Below the pieces are notes generated by a model. It had not been told where the DNA came from. It made no database searches and was given only the letters and a program-made list of their open reading frames with translations. From contig CM042693.1 of NCBI GenBank assembly GCA_023614405.1, forward strand, positions 155,450,731 through 155,514,730: a stretch of 64,000 bases of DNA. The letters run 5' to 3'. This DNA comes from Avena insularis. Taxonomy: Eukaryota; Streptophyta; Magnoliopsida; Poales; Poaceae. Of the stretch, positions 1-11,700 are shown piece by piece. The translations under genes were made by a program, and so were the position numbers. Each line of letters begins with the position of its first letter. Position 1 is the first letter of the stretch.

Positions 1-914
1 GGATCCCATCCAAGACTCCGAACAAAAACTCATAAACCAATTATCCAATCTATCCTAGCATCGAGACACGTTAAGTGTGTGACCCTTCGGGTTCGAGAAT
101 ATGCAGACATGATCTTCTATCAATAATCAACAGCGAGGTCTGGAAACCCATATTGACTCCCATACATTCATCGATGATCATATCAGATGAACCACGATGC
201 CAGGATTCAATCAATCCCATATATATATTCCCTTCGTCTGGCGATATTTTACTTGCCCGAGATTTGATCGTCGGTACCGTCATACCTAGTTCAATCTTGT
301 TCACAGCAAGTACTTTACTCGTTCCGTAATCCGATATCACTTTGTGATTAACTCATTAACCACGTGCTTGCAAGCGGTGTTGATATCGATTACCGAGTGG
401 GCCCGAAGTATATCTCTCCGACTTGGGAGGGACAAATCCCATCTCGATACATACAACCCAACAGGTACTTTCCGATCACCTGAGAGACACCTTTATGATC
501 ACCCTCTCATAGGATGACGTTTGATGACCTCAAAGCTTTCTTCCGATACCAGGGAGTTGTATTATCTCATGGTCTAAGGAATACAATATTTGACATAAGA
601 AAAGCTTCGCAAAGATGAACACGATGACACGATCTAATTGCTCCGCTTAGTTTGGGTTTGTCCATCATGTCATTCTCCCAATGATATGATCTCATTATTA
701 ATCAACAACTCATGTCTATGGTTAGGAAACCTTAACCATCATTAATCAATGAGCTAGTCCATAGAGGCATACTAGGGACACGGTGTTCTTCACAAACCAC
801 ACAAGTATTAAAGTTTCCACTTAATACAATTCTAGCATGGAATATAAACTTTATCATGAACAAGAATTATAATAATAACATCTTTATTATTGCCTCTAGG
901 GCATAATTCCAACA
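1..914 (-). repeat. 3' LTR of the Angela-type element, truncated by window edge
   Basis: This matches 6930-7843 almost base for base; by eye I count about 20 mismatches. On the minus strand it opens with TGTTGGAATTATGCC directly after the polypurine tract. Only the U3-proximal half is in the window; the TATA region of the other copy has no counterpart here. Confidence 0.95.
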
Positions 915-927
915 GTCTCCCACTTGC
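915..927 (-). other. polypurine tract of the Angela-type element
   Basis: On the minus strand this reads GCAAGTGGGAGAC, directly abutting the TG of the 3' LTR, where plus-strand DNA synthesis is primed. The identical 13-mer abuts the 3' LTR of the second Copia at 52193-52205. Confidence 0.85.
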
Positions 928-942
928 ACTAGAGTCAATAAT

Positions 943-2386
943 CTATTTTACATCTGGCAACAATCTAACACCCATGGCACTAAGGTGCTGATCATGTTTT
1001 GCACGTGGAAGAGGTTTAGTCAATGGATCTGCGACATTCAGATCTGTATGTACTTTGCTAATCTTCAGATCTCCATCTTCTATATAATCTCGGATTATAT
1101 GAAACTTGTGGTTGATATGCTTGGTCTTTGTATGATATCTTGGTTCCTTAGCGAGTGCTATAGCGCCAGTGTTGTCACACAATATCTCCAGTGGGTCCAA
1201 TGCACTTGGAACCACACTAAGCTCAGTGATGAAGTTCCTGATCCAAACTCCTTCACTTGACGCTTCTGTAGCAGCCATGTATTCCGCTTCTACTGTAGAT
1301 CCCGCGATCACGCTTTGCTTGCAGCTTCTCCAGCTCACAGCTCCTCCATTCAAAATATAAACGTATCCTATCTGAGATTTAGAATCATCCTTGTCGGTGT
1401 CGAAACTAGCATCGACGTAACCTTTTACGACGAGATGTTCATCACCTCCATAGACTAAGAACATTTGTTTAGTCCTATTTAGGTACTTTAGGATGTTCTT
1501 CACGGCTGTCCAGTGTTCCACTCCTTGATCACTTTGGTATCTGCTCGTCAAACTAAGAGAATTGGACACATCCGGTCTAGTACACAGCATGGCATACATG
1601 ATAGAACCTATGGCCGAGGCATAAGGCACTTTGCTTATAGCTTCTCTATCATTTACCGTAGCTGGACACTGAGCCTTGCTCAATATCTTACCTGACAACA
1701 TAGGCACTGAACCTTTCTTTGCCTTATCATTTCTGAACCTTTTCAGAACTTTGTCTAGGTATGTACTCTGGCTTAAAGCTATCAGGCGTCTTTGTCTATC
1801 TCTATAGATCTTGATGCCTAATATATAAGCAGCTTCCCCTAGGTCTTTTATTGAAAAGCATGTTAATGTCATTTCCAATAATCAATATGTCATCCACATA
1901 TAGTACCAGAAATGTCACTGAGCTCCCACTCACTTTCTTGTAGATACAAGCTTCGTAGCAATTTGGAACAAATCCAAAGCTCTTGATCACTTGATCAAAA
2001 CGAAGGTTCCAACTCCGAGATGCTTGCTTCAGTCCATAAATGGAACGCTGAAGTTTGCACACTTTATCAGCATCCTTAGGATCGACAAAACCTTCGGGTT
2101 GCATCATATACAACTCGTCATCAATGTTGCCATTGAGGAAAGCAGTCTTCACATCCATCTGCCATACTTCATAATCATGAAACGCAGCAATTGCTAATAA
2201 AATCCGAATGGACTTAAACATCGCTATGGGAGAGAAAGTCTCATCGTAGTCAACACCTTGAACTTGTCGAAAACCTTTCGCGACAAGTCGTGCTTTATAG
2301 ACGGTAACATTACCATCCACGTCTGTTTTCTTCTTGAAGATCCATTTGCACTCAATGGCCTTTCGGTCGCTAGGAGGGTCCACCAA
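943..2386 (-). pseudogene. pol: Copia reverse transcriptase and RNase H (broken)
   Basis: Read right to left, an open stretch at 1802-2386 carries the RT fingers and palm, with the Copia motifs KARLVAKGF, DVKTAFLNG and IYGLKQASR and the catalytic YVDD intact. A frameshift near 1870-1880 moves the frame into the open stretch at 943-1878. That stretch holds the RT C-terminus and an RNase H with YVDASF, SWRSCKQ, STVEAEYMA, LCDNTGAIALAKEP and HIN/HKFHIIRDYIEDGDL, then the usual C-terminus containing DPLTKPLP. Upstream, a TGA codon at about 2388 replaces an expected Trp before the RT and separates it from integrase. The enzyme would copy element RNA in the virus-like particle. Catalytic residues survive, but the frameshift and stop prevent a polyprotein. 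Confidence 0.93.
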
Positions 2387-2389
2387 AGT

Positions 2390-3607
2390 TCATACTTGGT
2401 TTTCGCTCATGGATCCCAATTCGGATTTCATGGCTTCTAGCCATTTCTCAGAGTTTGGGCTCATCATCGCTTCCTCATAGTTCGCAGGTTCACTGTCATC
2501 TACTAACAAGACAGTTAAGACAGGGTTGCCGTACCACTCAGGAGGGGCACGCGACCTTGTCGACCTGCGACGTTCAGTAGTAGCATCGTCCGAAGCTTCA
2601 TGATCCTTGTCATTAGCTTCCTCTATTGTTGGTGCAGGCGGCACTGGAACAATTTCAGGTGCTGCGCTACTCTCCAATTCAAGAGAAGATTCAACAACCT
2701 CGTCTAGCTCTACTTTCCTCCCACTCACTTCTTTTGAGAGAAACTCCTTCTCAAGAAAGGATCCGTTCTTTGCGACAAACACTTTGCCTTCGGTTCTGTG
2801 ATAGAAGGTATACCCAATAGTTTCCTTAGGGTATCCTATGAAGACGCATTTCTCTGCTTTGGGTTCGAGCTTGTCCGGCATCAACTTCTTGACGTAAGAT
2901 TCGCATCCCCAAACTTTAAGAAACGACAACTTAGGTTTAGCACCAAACCACAGTTCATACGGTGTCATCTCAACGGATTTAGATGGTGCCCTATTTAAAG
3001 TGAATGCAGCGGTTTCTAATGCATAACCCCAAAATGATAACGGCAAATCAGTAAGAGACATCATTGATCGGACCATATCTAATAGAGTTCGATTCCGGCG
3101 TTCAGACACACCATTGCGATGTGGTGTTCCGGGTGGCGTGATTTGCGAAACGATTCCGCTTGCTTTAAGATGCGTGAGAAAATCATAACTCAAATATTCA
3201 CCTCCACGATCGGATCGTAGAAACTTAATTTTTCTGTTACGATGGTTCTCCACTTCATTCTGAAATTCCTTGAACTTTTCAAATGTTTCAGATTTATGTT
3301 TCATCAAATAGATATCCCCATATCTACTTAAGTCATCGGTAAAAGTGAGAAAATAGCGATATCCACCGCGCGTCGAAACACTCATCGGTCCGCATACATC
3401 AGTATGTATGATTTCCAACTAGTCCGTTGTTCGCTCCATCATTCCGGAGAACGGGGTTTTGATCATCTTGCCCATGAGGCATGGTTCGCATGTGTCAAAT
3501 GATTCAAAATCAAGAGACTCCAAAAGTCCATCAGAATGGAGTTTCTTCATGCGTTTTACACCAATATGACCTGAGCAGCGATTGCCACAAATAAGTAGTA
3601 TTATCAC
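2390..3607 (-). pseudogene. pol: Copia integrase (GAG-pre-integrase plus catalytic core), broken by a stop
   Basis: 3419-3607 carries the end of the HHCC zinc-binding region (SGHIGVKRMKKLHSDGLL, then CEPCLMGKM). An in-frame TAG at 3419-3421 interrupts it just before the core. 2390-3418 is open for 342 codons. It carries the DDE core: the first Asp in HTDVCGPM, the second in RSDRGGEYL and the Glu in NGVSERRNRTLLD. The Copia-specific GKGY-like C-terminus follows (GAKPKLSFLKVWGCESYVK). The frame ends at a TGA in place of Trp after SENQV. The first His of the zinc region is not visible, because a frameshift near 3590-3600 scrambles the YLW-H segment. In an active element this enzyme inserts the cDNA into the genome. 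Confidence 0.93.
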
Positions 3608-4894
3608 TATCTACCTTGCATCTCTTAGCCTCAATGTTATGGATGTGTGTTTCATCCCTTTCGAGATTCATAAGAAATAAACCATTCACAGCAGGTGCAT
3701 GACCATAAAAGATGTTACTCATATAAATAGAACAACCATTATTCTCAGATTTAAATGAATAACCGTCTTGCAATAAACACGATCCAGATATGATGTTCAT
3801 GCTCAACGCAGGCACATAATAACACTTATTGAGGTTTAAAACTAATCCCAAAGGTAAAACTAAGGAGAGCGTGCCGACGGCCATCACATCAACTCTTGAT
3901 CCGTTGCCAACGCGCATCGTCACCTCATTCCTGGCAAGCCGCCGTCTATTCCGTAGCTCCTGTTTTGAGTTACAAATATTAGCAACTGAAATAGTATCAA
4001 ATACCCAGGCACTACAACGAGGGCTAGTAAGGAAAACATCAATAACATGTATATCAAATATACCTTTGATGGTGCCAGCCTTCTTTTCCGCTAAGTACTT
4101 CGGACAGTTGCGCTTCCAGTGACCCTTGTCCTTGCAATAGAAGCACTCAGTGTCCGGCTTAGGTCCAGACTTGAGCTTCTTTTCAGCAGGGGAAACGCGC
4201 TTGCCGCCGCCTTTCTTGAAGGGCTTCTTTGCACCCTTACCTTTCTTAAAGTTGGGGGGCTTGTTGACAATCAACACATGATTATCCTCTTTGATGTCCA
4301 CCTCCGCAGCTTTCAGCTTAGCAAAGAGCTCGGTGATTGTATCAGTGGAACCAATCTGATTATGAGTCACTACAAAACTTTTGTAGCTGGGAGGGAGTGA
4401 TTGCAGAACCCTGTCAATCTTGAGCTCCTCTGGAATCTTGCAGTCCAGTTGCTCAAGGAGTTGAGTGTAGCCCGACATCTTTATGGCATGCTCACTAACG
4501 GAACTCCCTTCCTCCATCTTGCAGTTAAAGAATTTCTCAGAGATCTCATATCTCTCAGAACGGGCCTGAGTCTGAAACATAGTTTTCAGCTCCTCAAGAA
4601 TCTCAAAGGGCCCGGGATAATCTTCAAAACGATTTTGAAGGTCCGATTGCATAGCAAACAACATGGTGCTCTTAATCACACCATAATCATCTTTGCGTGA
4701 CTGATAAACAGCTTTCTCATCAGTCGGCGCATCTACAGCAGGGGCGTCACCTAGCGCATTCTCAAGGACATAGTACTTTTATCCGCCAAATAGAATGATT
4801 CTCAGATTGCAGAACCAGTTGGTGAAGTTAGACCATTGTTCTTAAGCTTTTCTTTCTCAGCAAAAACGTTGAAGTTGAAGTTGGACTTAGCCAT
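3531..4894 (-). pseudogene. gag: Copia gag and aspartic protease (broken)
   Basis: The gag start codon is at 4892-4894, opening MAKSNFNFNVFAEKEK. A one-base loss about 20 codons in, then a TAA near 4780, break the N-terminus. 3531-4679 is open for 382 codons and holds the UBN2-type gag body and a CCHC knuckle (C179, C182, H187, C192 of that stretch), flanked by a Lys/Gly-rich basic segment. The protease follows. Its active site reads Asp-Thr-Ile (residues 228-230) where the family has Asp-Thr-Gly, so it should be inactive. The frame then runs into the pre-integrase zone and shifts near 3595. Gag would form the particle and the protease would mature it. Confidence 0.92.
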
Positions 4895-6105
4895 TTGATC
4901 TACAATATTTGCAAGTACAAATTAGACTATGTTCATGATAACTAGTTCAACTTAATCAAATTACTAGATGAACTCCCACTAAATTCAACATCCCTCAAGT
5001 TGTTTAGTGAACATGATCCAAATTCACCACACCTAATCCGATCTTCACAAGAAGAGATGTGGTTTCAATGGTGAACAACGAAGTGTCGATCATATCATTC
5101 ATATGACTCATGCTTAACCTTTCGGTTCATGTGTTCCGAGGCCACGTCTGTACATGCTAGGCTCGTCAAGTCAAACCCAAGTATTTCCGCATGTGCAAAA
5201 CTGGCTTGCACCCGTTGTATGTGAACGTAGAGTCTATAGCACCGGGTCATCACGTGATGCTTGGACACGACGAACTTTCGCAATGGTGCATACATGGGGA
5301 GAACACAGTTTTATCTTGATCTTTAAGTGAGGAATCATCTTATAATGCTACCGTCGCGATCTAAGCATAATAAGATACATAAAAGGATAAACATAACATG
5401 CATATAACTTTATGTGACATGGTATAGCCAATCTTCGCGCAATGATCTCCATCTTGTGCGTACCGGCATGATCTCCATCACTCCACCATGATTGCCTCCA
5501 CCATGAACAGCAACTATAACTATTGCTAACTACTTAGCGATAAAGTAAAGCTATTACATGGCGTATAAGAAGTTGACACACAGGTCACACACAATTATAA
5601 AGACAACCATATGGCTCCTGCCGGTTGTGTACTCATCGACATGCAAGTCGTGAAACATTACAAAACATGATCATCGCATACAATATACACATCACATCTT
5701 GGGCCATACCATATCACAGAAAAACACTCCCTGCAAAAACAAGTTAGACGCCTATACTTTGTTGTTGCATGTTTTACGTGGCTTATTGGAGTAGCAAGCT
5801 AAGAACGATTCTTACCTACGGAAAGCCACAACGCTGATATTATGGTTGCCAAACTCCGGTGTAAATCCCATGACAACTATAGTGAGAGAAACTGGCATCC
5901 ACCAGCCGCATGTGTGGAACAAGCCACACGTCAAGTGCGGAGACGGTCTCGCGAACGACGTCGCGTAAAGTTGGCCTGGACCGCTTCAATCTCACTATCC
6001 CGCGTCATAAGAAGTACACAAACAAGAGGCTTGCAATAGAAAACATCAACGCCCGCAACAACCATGTTGCGTTCTACTCGTGAAACACATCTATGCATAG
6101 ATCTA
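4895..6105 (-). other. 5' leader of the Angela-type element
   Basis: About 1.2 kb between gag and the primer site has no convincing reading frame. Stretches such as 5095-5180 have clear counterparts in the second Copia (around 60240-60310), so the leader is an ancient shared part of the group. Packaging signals would be expected here, but I cannot place one. Confidence 0.75.
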
Positions 6106-6117
6106 GCTCTGATACCA
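6106..6117 (-). other. primer-binding site, tRNA-iMet type
   Basis: The minus strand reads TGGTATCAGAGC one base inside the 5' LTR, complementary to the 3' end of initiator tRNA-Met. This is the usual primer for plant Copia elements. Confidence 0.95.
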
Positions 6118-6118
6118 C

Positions 6119-7843
6119 TGATGGGTTTCGCAGCATAGTAAATCAAAATTTTCTATGGATGCGAACGGGGAAAGCCAAGATCTAATCTAGGAGATGCAAA
6201 CAACGAGGGGGAATAGATGAGATCTTCATACCCTTGAAGATTCGCACAGCGGAACGTTCGACGGAACGTGGGTGATGTAGTCGTACTCGCTTCTCCTCCT
6301 CGCGATCCGATCCGATCTAACACCGCAAGTGGCGATGCCTCCGAGAGATGCACACGTGCGGAACCTCGACGTCTCCTCCTTCCTCGGTCCAGCGAGTGGG
6401 GTGGAGAGATGGATTGGATCTACAACGCGACGGCGCGGTGCAAGCGGTGGAGAGTTTCTGCAGCAGGGCTTCGCCTACACGCAGTCGGGAGGGAGAGAGA
6501 GAGGAGGGCAGCAGGGCGGCTAGGGCTTGAGGAGGAGGTGTGGGAGGGGTGTGCCCCCAGCCCTATTTATATAGAGGGGTGGGCGGCTAGACCTTGCCCC
6601 TCCCCCAAGCCCTAGGTCCGGTGGCCAAGGAGGGAGGAGTGGGGGGCAAGTTTCCGCCCCCCCCCTTCTAGAAGCTCCCCTAGGGTTTCCCTAGGGTTTG
6701 GCCGGCTGGGCCCTATGGGGCCTTGTGCCCCTGGCCCAATGCGTCTAGGGCACTCCCTCATAGGCCCATGCGCCCTCCCGACAGGTGGGGCCACATTGGT
6801 CCCCCTCCGGAAGGTTCTAGATGCTTCCGGTACAATACCGATTAACCCGAAACAATTCCGAACTCCAAAAACTGCATTGCCTTATATGAATCTTATTCTC
6901 CGGACCATTCCGGAACCTCTCGTGATGTCCCAGATCCCATCCGAGACTCCAAAAAAAATCATAAACCAATTATCCAATCTATCCTAGCGTCGAGACACGT
7001 TAAGTGTGTGACCCTTCGGGTTCGAGCATATGCAGACATGATCTTCTATCAATAATCAACAGCGGGGTCTGGAAACCCATATTGACTCCCACACATTCAT
7101 CGATGATCATATCGGATGAACCACGATGCCAGGATTCAATCAATCCCATATATATATTCCCTTCATCTCGCGATATTTTACTTGCCCGAGATTTGATCGT
7201 CGGTACCGTCATACCTAGTTCAATCTCGTTCACAGCAAGTACTTTACTCGTTCCGTAATCCGATATCACTTTGTGATTAACTCCTTAACCACGTGCTTGC
7301 AAGCGGTGTTGATATCGATTACCGAGTGGGCCCGAAGTATATCTCTCCGACTTGGGAGGGACAAATCCCATCTCGATACATACAACCCAACAGGTACTTT
7401 CCGATCACCTGAGAGACACCTTTATGATCACCCTCTCATAGGATGACGTTTGATGACCTCAAAGCTTTCTTCTAATACCAGGGAGTTGTATTATCTCATG
7501 GTCTAAGGAATACAATATTTGACATAAGAAAAGCTTCGCAAAGATGAACACGATGACACGATCTAATTGCTCCTCTTAGTTTGGGTATGTCCATCATGTC
7601 ATTCTCCCAATGATATGATCTCATTATTAATCAACAACTCATGTCTATGGTTAGGAAACCTTAACCATCATTAATCAATGAGCTAGTCCATAGAGGCATA
7701 CTAGGGACACGGTGTTGTTCACAAACCACACAAGTATTAAAGTTTCCTCTTAATACAATTCTAGCATGGAATATAAACTTTATCATGAACCAGAATTATA
7801 ATAATAACATCTTTATTATTGCCTCTAGGGCATAATTCCAACA
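6119..7843 (-). repeat. 5' LTR of the Angela-type element (1725 bp)
   Basis: The LTR is bounded by TG and CA (minus strand TGTTGGAATT to CCCATCA) and is complete. It contains a GC-rich stretch at about 6480-6830 and the TATA box at 6564-6573. Short frames seen on either strand have no family signal and are read as noise. Confidence 0.95.
6564..6573 (-). promoter_or_regulatory. TATA box of the Angela-type LTR
   Basis: The minus strand reads TATATAAATA followed by GGG, about 450 bases from the LTR's inner end. That is a sensible site for the retroelement promoter, given the known TATA-driven transcription of BARE1 LTRs. Confidence 0.65.
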
Positions 7844-7848
7844 GTGAC
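7844..7848. repeat. presumed target duplication (right copy) of the Angela-type element
   Basis: GTGAC lies directly outside the right LTR end and belongs to the invaded gag frame. The partner copy is outside the window, so this is inferred only. Confidence 0.5.
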
Positions 7849-8578
7849 TTGGGAAATATTTGAAGATGGTTTTCGCACTAACCATATCTCTTCAGGTGTG
7901 ATGAGTTTAAAGAAGAAGGAGTTTCACAACCTTAAACAACATCACCACAGCGTCACTAGATATATTGAGGAATTCAACAATCCGTCACGTTATGCTCCAG
8001 ATGATACTGACACTGATGCTAAGAGGAAAGAAAAGTTACTAGATGGACTAAATGATGAAATGTCCATGCAATTATCAGTTTCTTATGTTCCAACTTATCA
8101 ATCACTATGTGATAAAGCTACAATTTTAGAGAGCAAGATGAAACAAGTAGAGAACAGGAAGAGGAAGCATAGCTTTGGCAAGTATCACTCGGGATCATTA
8201 CAAAAGATGCGTTCATTCAAAAAGAGTAATGGATATTCTGGATCACATCAGCATGAAGGAAATGGACACACTCATCATCATCACAAGAATCACCACAACA
8301 ACAATGGAAGTGGTAATAATAATGGGAATGGTACTGACAATGGAGATAACCTTGGTTAGAACCAACATGGCAATTCCATGAAGAAGGACATTAGCCAGTT
8401 GCAATGCTACAATTGTAAGCAACTTGGACACTATGCATCAGACTTCCCTAAGAAGAACAATAAGAGTGTTGGAGACACCAATGGAAGCAATCCCAATGTG
8501 ACCCAAAAAGGACATGTGAACCACATCAACATGTATGGAACCCTTGAAGAATCAAATGATATGGATGGTAAGCCTTAG
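7849..8578 (+). pseudogene. gag: Gypsy gag, C-terminal two thirds (one stop, damaged zinc knuckle)
   Basis: A single frame starts directly at the Angela insertion. It carries the retrotransposon gag domain (WEIFEDGF, SSGVMSLKKKEFHNL, RYIEEFNNPSRYAPDD, RKEKLLDGLNDEM). A Lys/Arg-rich region and a His/Asn/Gly-rich linker follow. One in-frame TAG at 8357-8359 separates this from the nucleocapsid part (8378-8578). The zinc knuckle there reads CYNCKQLGHYASDF, so the fourth ligand of the CX2CX4HX4C motif is Phe instead of Cys. Gag would coat genomic RNA in particles; with the knuckle lost, RNA binding should be impaired. The N-terminal third lies on the other side of the Angela-type element, outside the window. 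Confidence 0.88.
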
Positions 8579-8692
8579 CTAACTCAATTCAGTTATATAA
8601 AGACCTCAAGATGAAGAAATGTCAACAACCTTTGGATGCCAATTTTTAAACCCATAGCCAAGTGAACCATAAAATGCAACCCTACAAAATTT

Positions 8693-8789
8693 CCTTTTAA
8701 GGGTGGTAGCACCCAAGTTATTCTAAAACCCAACTTATTCTTTCTAGCCTTCTCGAATCTCGGGACGAGATACCTTTTAAGGGTGGTAG
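8693..8789 (+). repeat. duplicated polypurine-tract motif before the LTR
   Basis: The 17-mer CCTTTTAAGGGTGGTAG occurs at 8693-8709 and again at 8773-8789. The second copy abuts the LTR start (TGTCACATCCC at 8792) and is the likely polypurine tract. The first copy lies 80 bases upstream and may be a second or decoy tract. Confidence 0.75.
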
Positions 8790-8791
8790 TC

Positions 8792-11700
8792 TGTCACATC
8801 CCAAAATTTTGCAAATTTTGAAATGTGGAAAAACTTAAACAAAATGAAAACTAAGTCTTGGAAATTCAGAGGGAACAAAAACTTTTTGACCATTTAATAT
8901 AACTCCTTCAAAACAAAAGTTAAATAAAACAATTTTGTTTGTAAAGTTGTATGCATGTTTTCAAAACCTCAAAATCATGAAGCATGCATGGTTGCATTTT
9001 AAAACTAAGAGAAATAACTTTCTTCTCATAGTTTAATTGGCCACTTAACAACATGAGACTTTGGGTATATTCCATATTTAAAATATACAAAAGAATTCCT
9101 AAGTGAGCTAAAAAATATAAAGGGCAAAATTATAAAACCATAGAAATTAGTTTAACTCTAACTGAAGCTCCAGATAAAATGATATGAAATTTATAAAATA
9201 TAAGAAGAGAAATAAAGTCAAGTTAAGGCAATGACTAAAACAAAATAAAAGTATTCTTAAATGGGTGATTATGATAAAGAATAAAATTATAAAGCTAAGG
9301 AAATTGGTTTGAACCTTTGGTGTCCTAAGTCAAAAGATATGGTTTTTATAAGAGAAATAAATATAAAATAATGAAACTAGGCATACGTACCATGTTCAAA
9401 AAAATTAAATGAATTAGACTTTATTAAAAAATACTCCAAATACTCTAATTGAAGTAAACTATCAACTTATATTTTATATAAAATTTTCTAAAAAGGTTTG
9501 GTATAAATTTAAATCAAATTGAAGATACAAATTGGAAACTAAATAAATAAAACAGAAGAGAAAAAGAAAAACAATTTAAAACTAAAAAATAGCGAGAGCA
9601 TCAGCTAGCCCATGGCCCAACTAATCTGATCCATTCCTTTATTTTTTTCTTCCTTCTATTTTCCATCTTGGGCTGAATTTAGTGGACCATCTAGGCCGAT
9701 CCACCTCGCGCGTCTTCCACCTCCAGCATGTACATGTCTGTACGTTACCATCATGACCATGGTTGTTTCTTCCCCTTCATCTCCCATCAATTGTGTGATT
9801 GTTTCACTTTGACATAAATACGAAAGTTACTCCAAATTTTATGGACGTCCCATTTAGGGAATTAGAACTCCAGCTCATAGTCTTAATCTCTCAAACCAAT
9901 GCGGTGCTCTGAGTGCCACATGTCGGCATACACCCTTCAATCTCCCTCCACAAACCACCTCAAAGAAAACCGAAGAGAGCACCATATTCCTCTCCTCCTC
10001 CTCCATCACTTTTGTTCCTAAACTTTCTCGAGAGAAGCTATGTAAAACACACACGAACCATGCCAAGATCATCCTAATCTAGGAGCTCATCGTTAGGTCT
10101 TGTCGTCATCGGTGAGTCCTTTGTCAATTCCTTCTACCATAAGACTACTCTTGATGTTGCCTACCTCTAGGACATGATTGTTCATCATATTGTTGTAGTT
10201 GGTCACGTCGTTGATATTGCATGTTGCTCCAGCCATAGATTGTCGATACTATTGGAGACGAATGACCTTTCAATCGCGTCCATTACCACCGCCGCAACGT
10301 CTTCTACGCCGTCCACATCTTCTTCTACTCCGGATACGTTTCTAGCGACGGGAACGGCAACGCCAAGCCCGTGCCCTCAAATCCGGCAAACTTCTCCGGC
10401 GAGATTTTCCGGTGAGCCATCCTGGACCATTAGATCTTCATCTAAGAGTCATCATAGATCACTTAAACGAAGGGGTATCCTCCAATTAAAATCTGCCAAG
10501 TGTCATATCTATTCCTATTTTCGGATTTTTAGACATAAGAACATAGAAACTTGTAAAAAATCATATCTTTAGTTCTATATATCCAAAGTTAGCAAATAAT
10601 ATGTCTATGGATTCACAAAAACGAGTAGAACACAGTGGAGCCAAAATTCGGTATTTTTGAGTATGTTAAAATCACGTTTTATACAGAACCATTTGTGGAG
10701 TATTTTGAGTATAAAAATTGTTGTGTAAATTATTTTTAAGTGAATCCTTTTACAAATGGTTGTATTTTGGACCCTCTATACTGTAAGACCAAAATATAAT
10801 TTTATTATAGTATAAATAATACCGTGGCAACTATTTAGTGAGAACGGCCTTTCCAAGTGTTAGAAAATATTGCTAATTGCTACAATTGCATAAATGGTTG
10901 CATTTGTAATCTTGAAAATATAAAATGTTCTGAAATCATTTATTAATGTTCATAACCTTGTTATAACAATTTTTACAATAAGAATTTCCATCTTGCATGC
11001 TTGCTTACTTTGCATATTTTTGGTATTGCCATTTGTGTTGATCTTGTGTATGTTTTGTCTTGGTTGTTTTGTTTGATAGACTGTGTGAATTGCCAAGTGT
11101 GTAGCTGCGAAGAGTGTACCAACACCGCCAACTACTAAGGCAAGTGGCACTATCATCCATGTCCTACTATTTTCATTACACTTAGTGGAATTTTGTAGTA
11201 TGGATGATAGGACCACTATGTTATTATGATATGTTATGTCCTATTAGGATATCCTTTATATCTTCCTTAGTGGAAACATCATAGATGTAGTATGCTTATC
11301 CCTGCTATAGATTCGGGGTGGAATATCATGTTATGATTATACGAAGTATTAGAAAAGATATGTTTTATATAATAAAACAAGTACTCAATGAATCACCTGG
11401 GTGGAATGTGGATACTTAGTTGTGAATAAGGTGGAAACGAAGGGAACCATATCTATGGCTATCTCTCTCGTGTGTGCACTAGAAGAATACCACCCAGGGA
11501 CTTAGAGATTGAACATGTTTCTCGTACAGTGGCTTCCATTACAGCCACATGCTAAATGGACTCTGGCTTAGTCAATTACATAGTGTAAGACCCTTGCATT
11601 GGTACCTATTCAGGTTAAATAGAATTATATATTGGAATTATATCTTTACATTGGTGCCTGGTAGACGTGCTAGCATTTATGTATTGGGAGGACTTTTATG

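Larger units (their letters stand above)
1..7843 (-). mobile_element. Angela/BARE1/WIS-type Copia LTR retrotransposon, left end outside window
   Basis: The element runs right to left: 5' LTR at 6119-7843, primer site at 6106-6117, a leader of about 1.2 kb without coding potential (4895-6105), gag, protease, integrase, reverse transcriptase and RNase H down to about 943, a polypurine tract at 915-927, and the inner 914 bases of the 3' LTR. The order protease-integrase-RT-RNase H is the Copia order. LTR start and tRNA-iMet primer site match the BARE1/Angela/WIS group. All coding domains carry stops or frameshifts, so it could move only with proteins supplied in trans. It interrupts the gag of a Gypsy element at 7843/7844. 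Family placement is from memory of the termini, not from a search. Confidence 0.93.

Noticed and set aside
71..340. Matching 84-89 codon frames at 71-340 and 7000-7269
   Set aside because: They are present twice only because they lie in the two LTRs of one element. Both strands are open there and neither shows a domain.
8270..8340. His-rich run as a metal-binding domain
   Set aside because: It is a low-complexity linker between gag and its zinc knuckle, built from CAT/CAC and AAC repeats.
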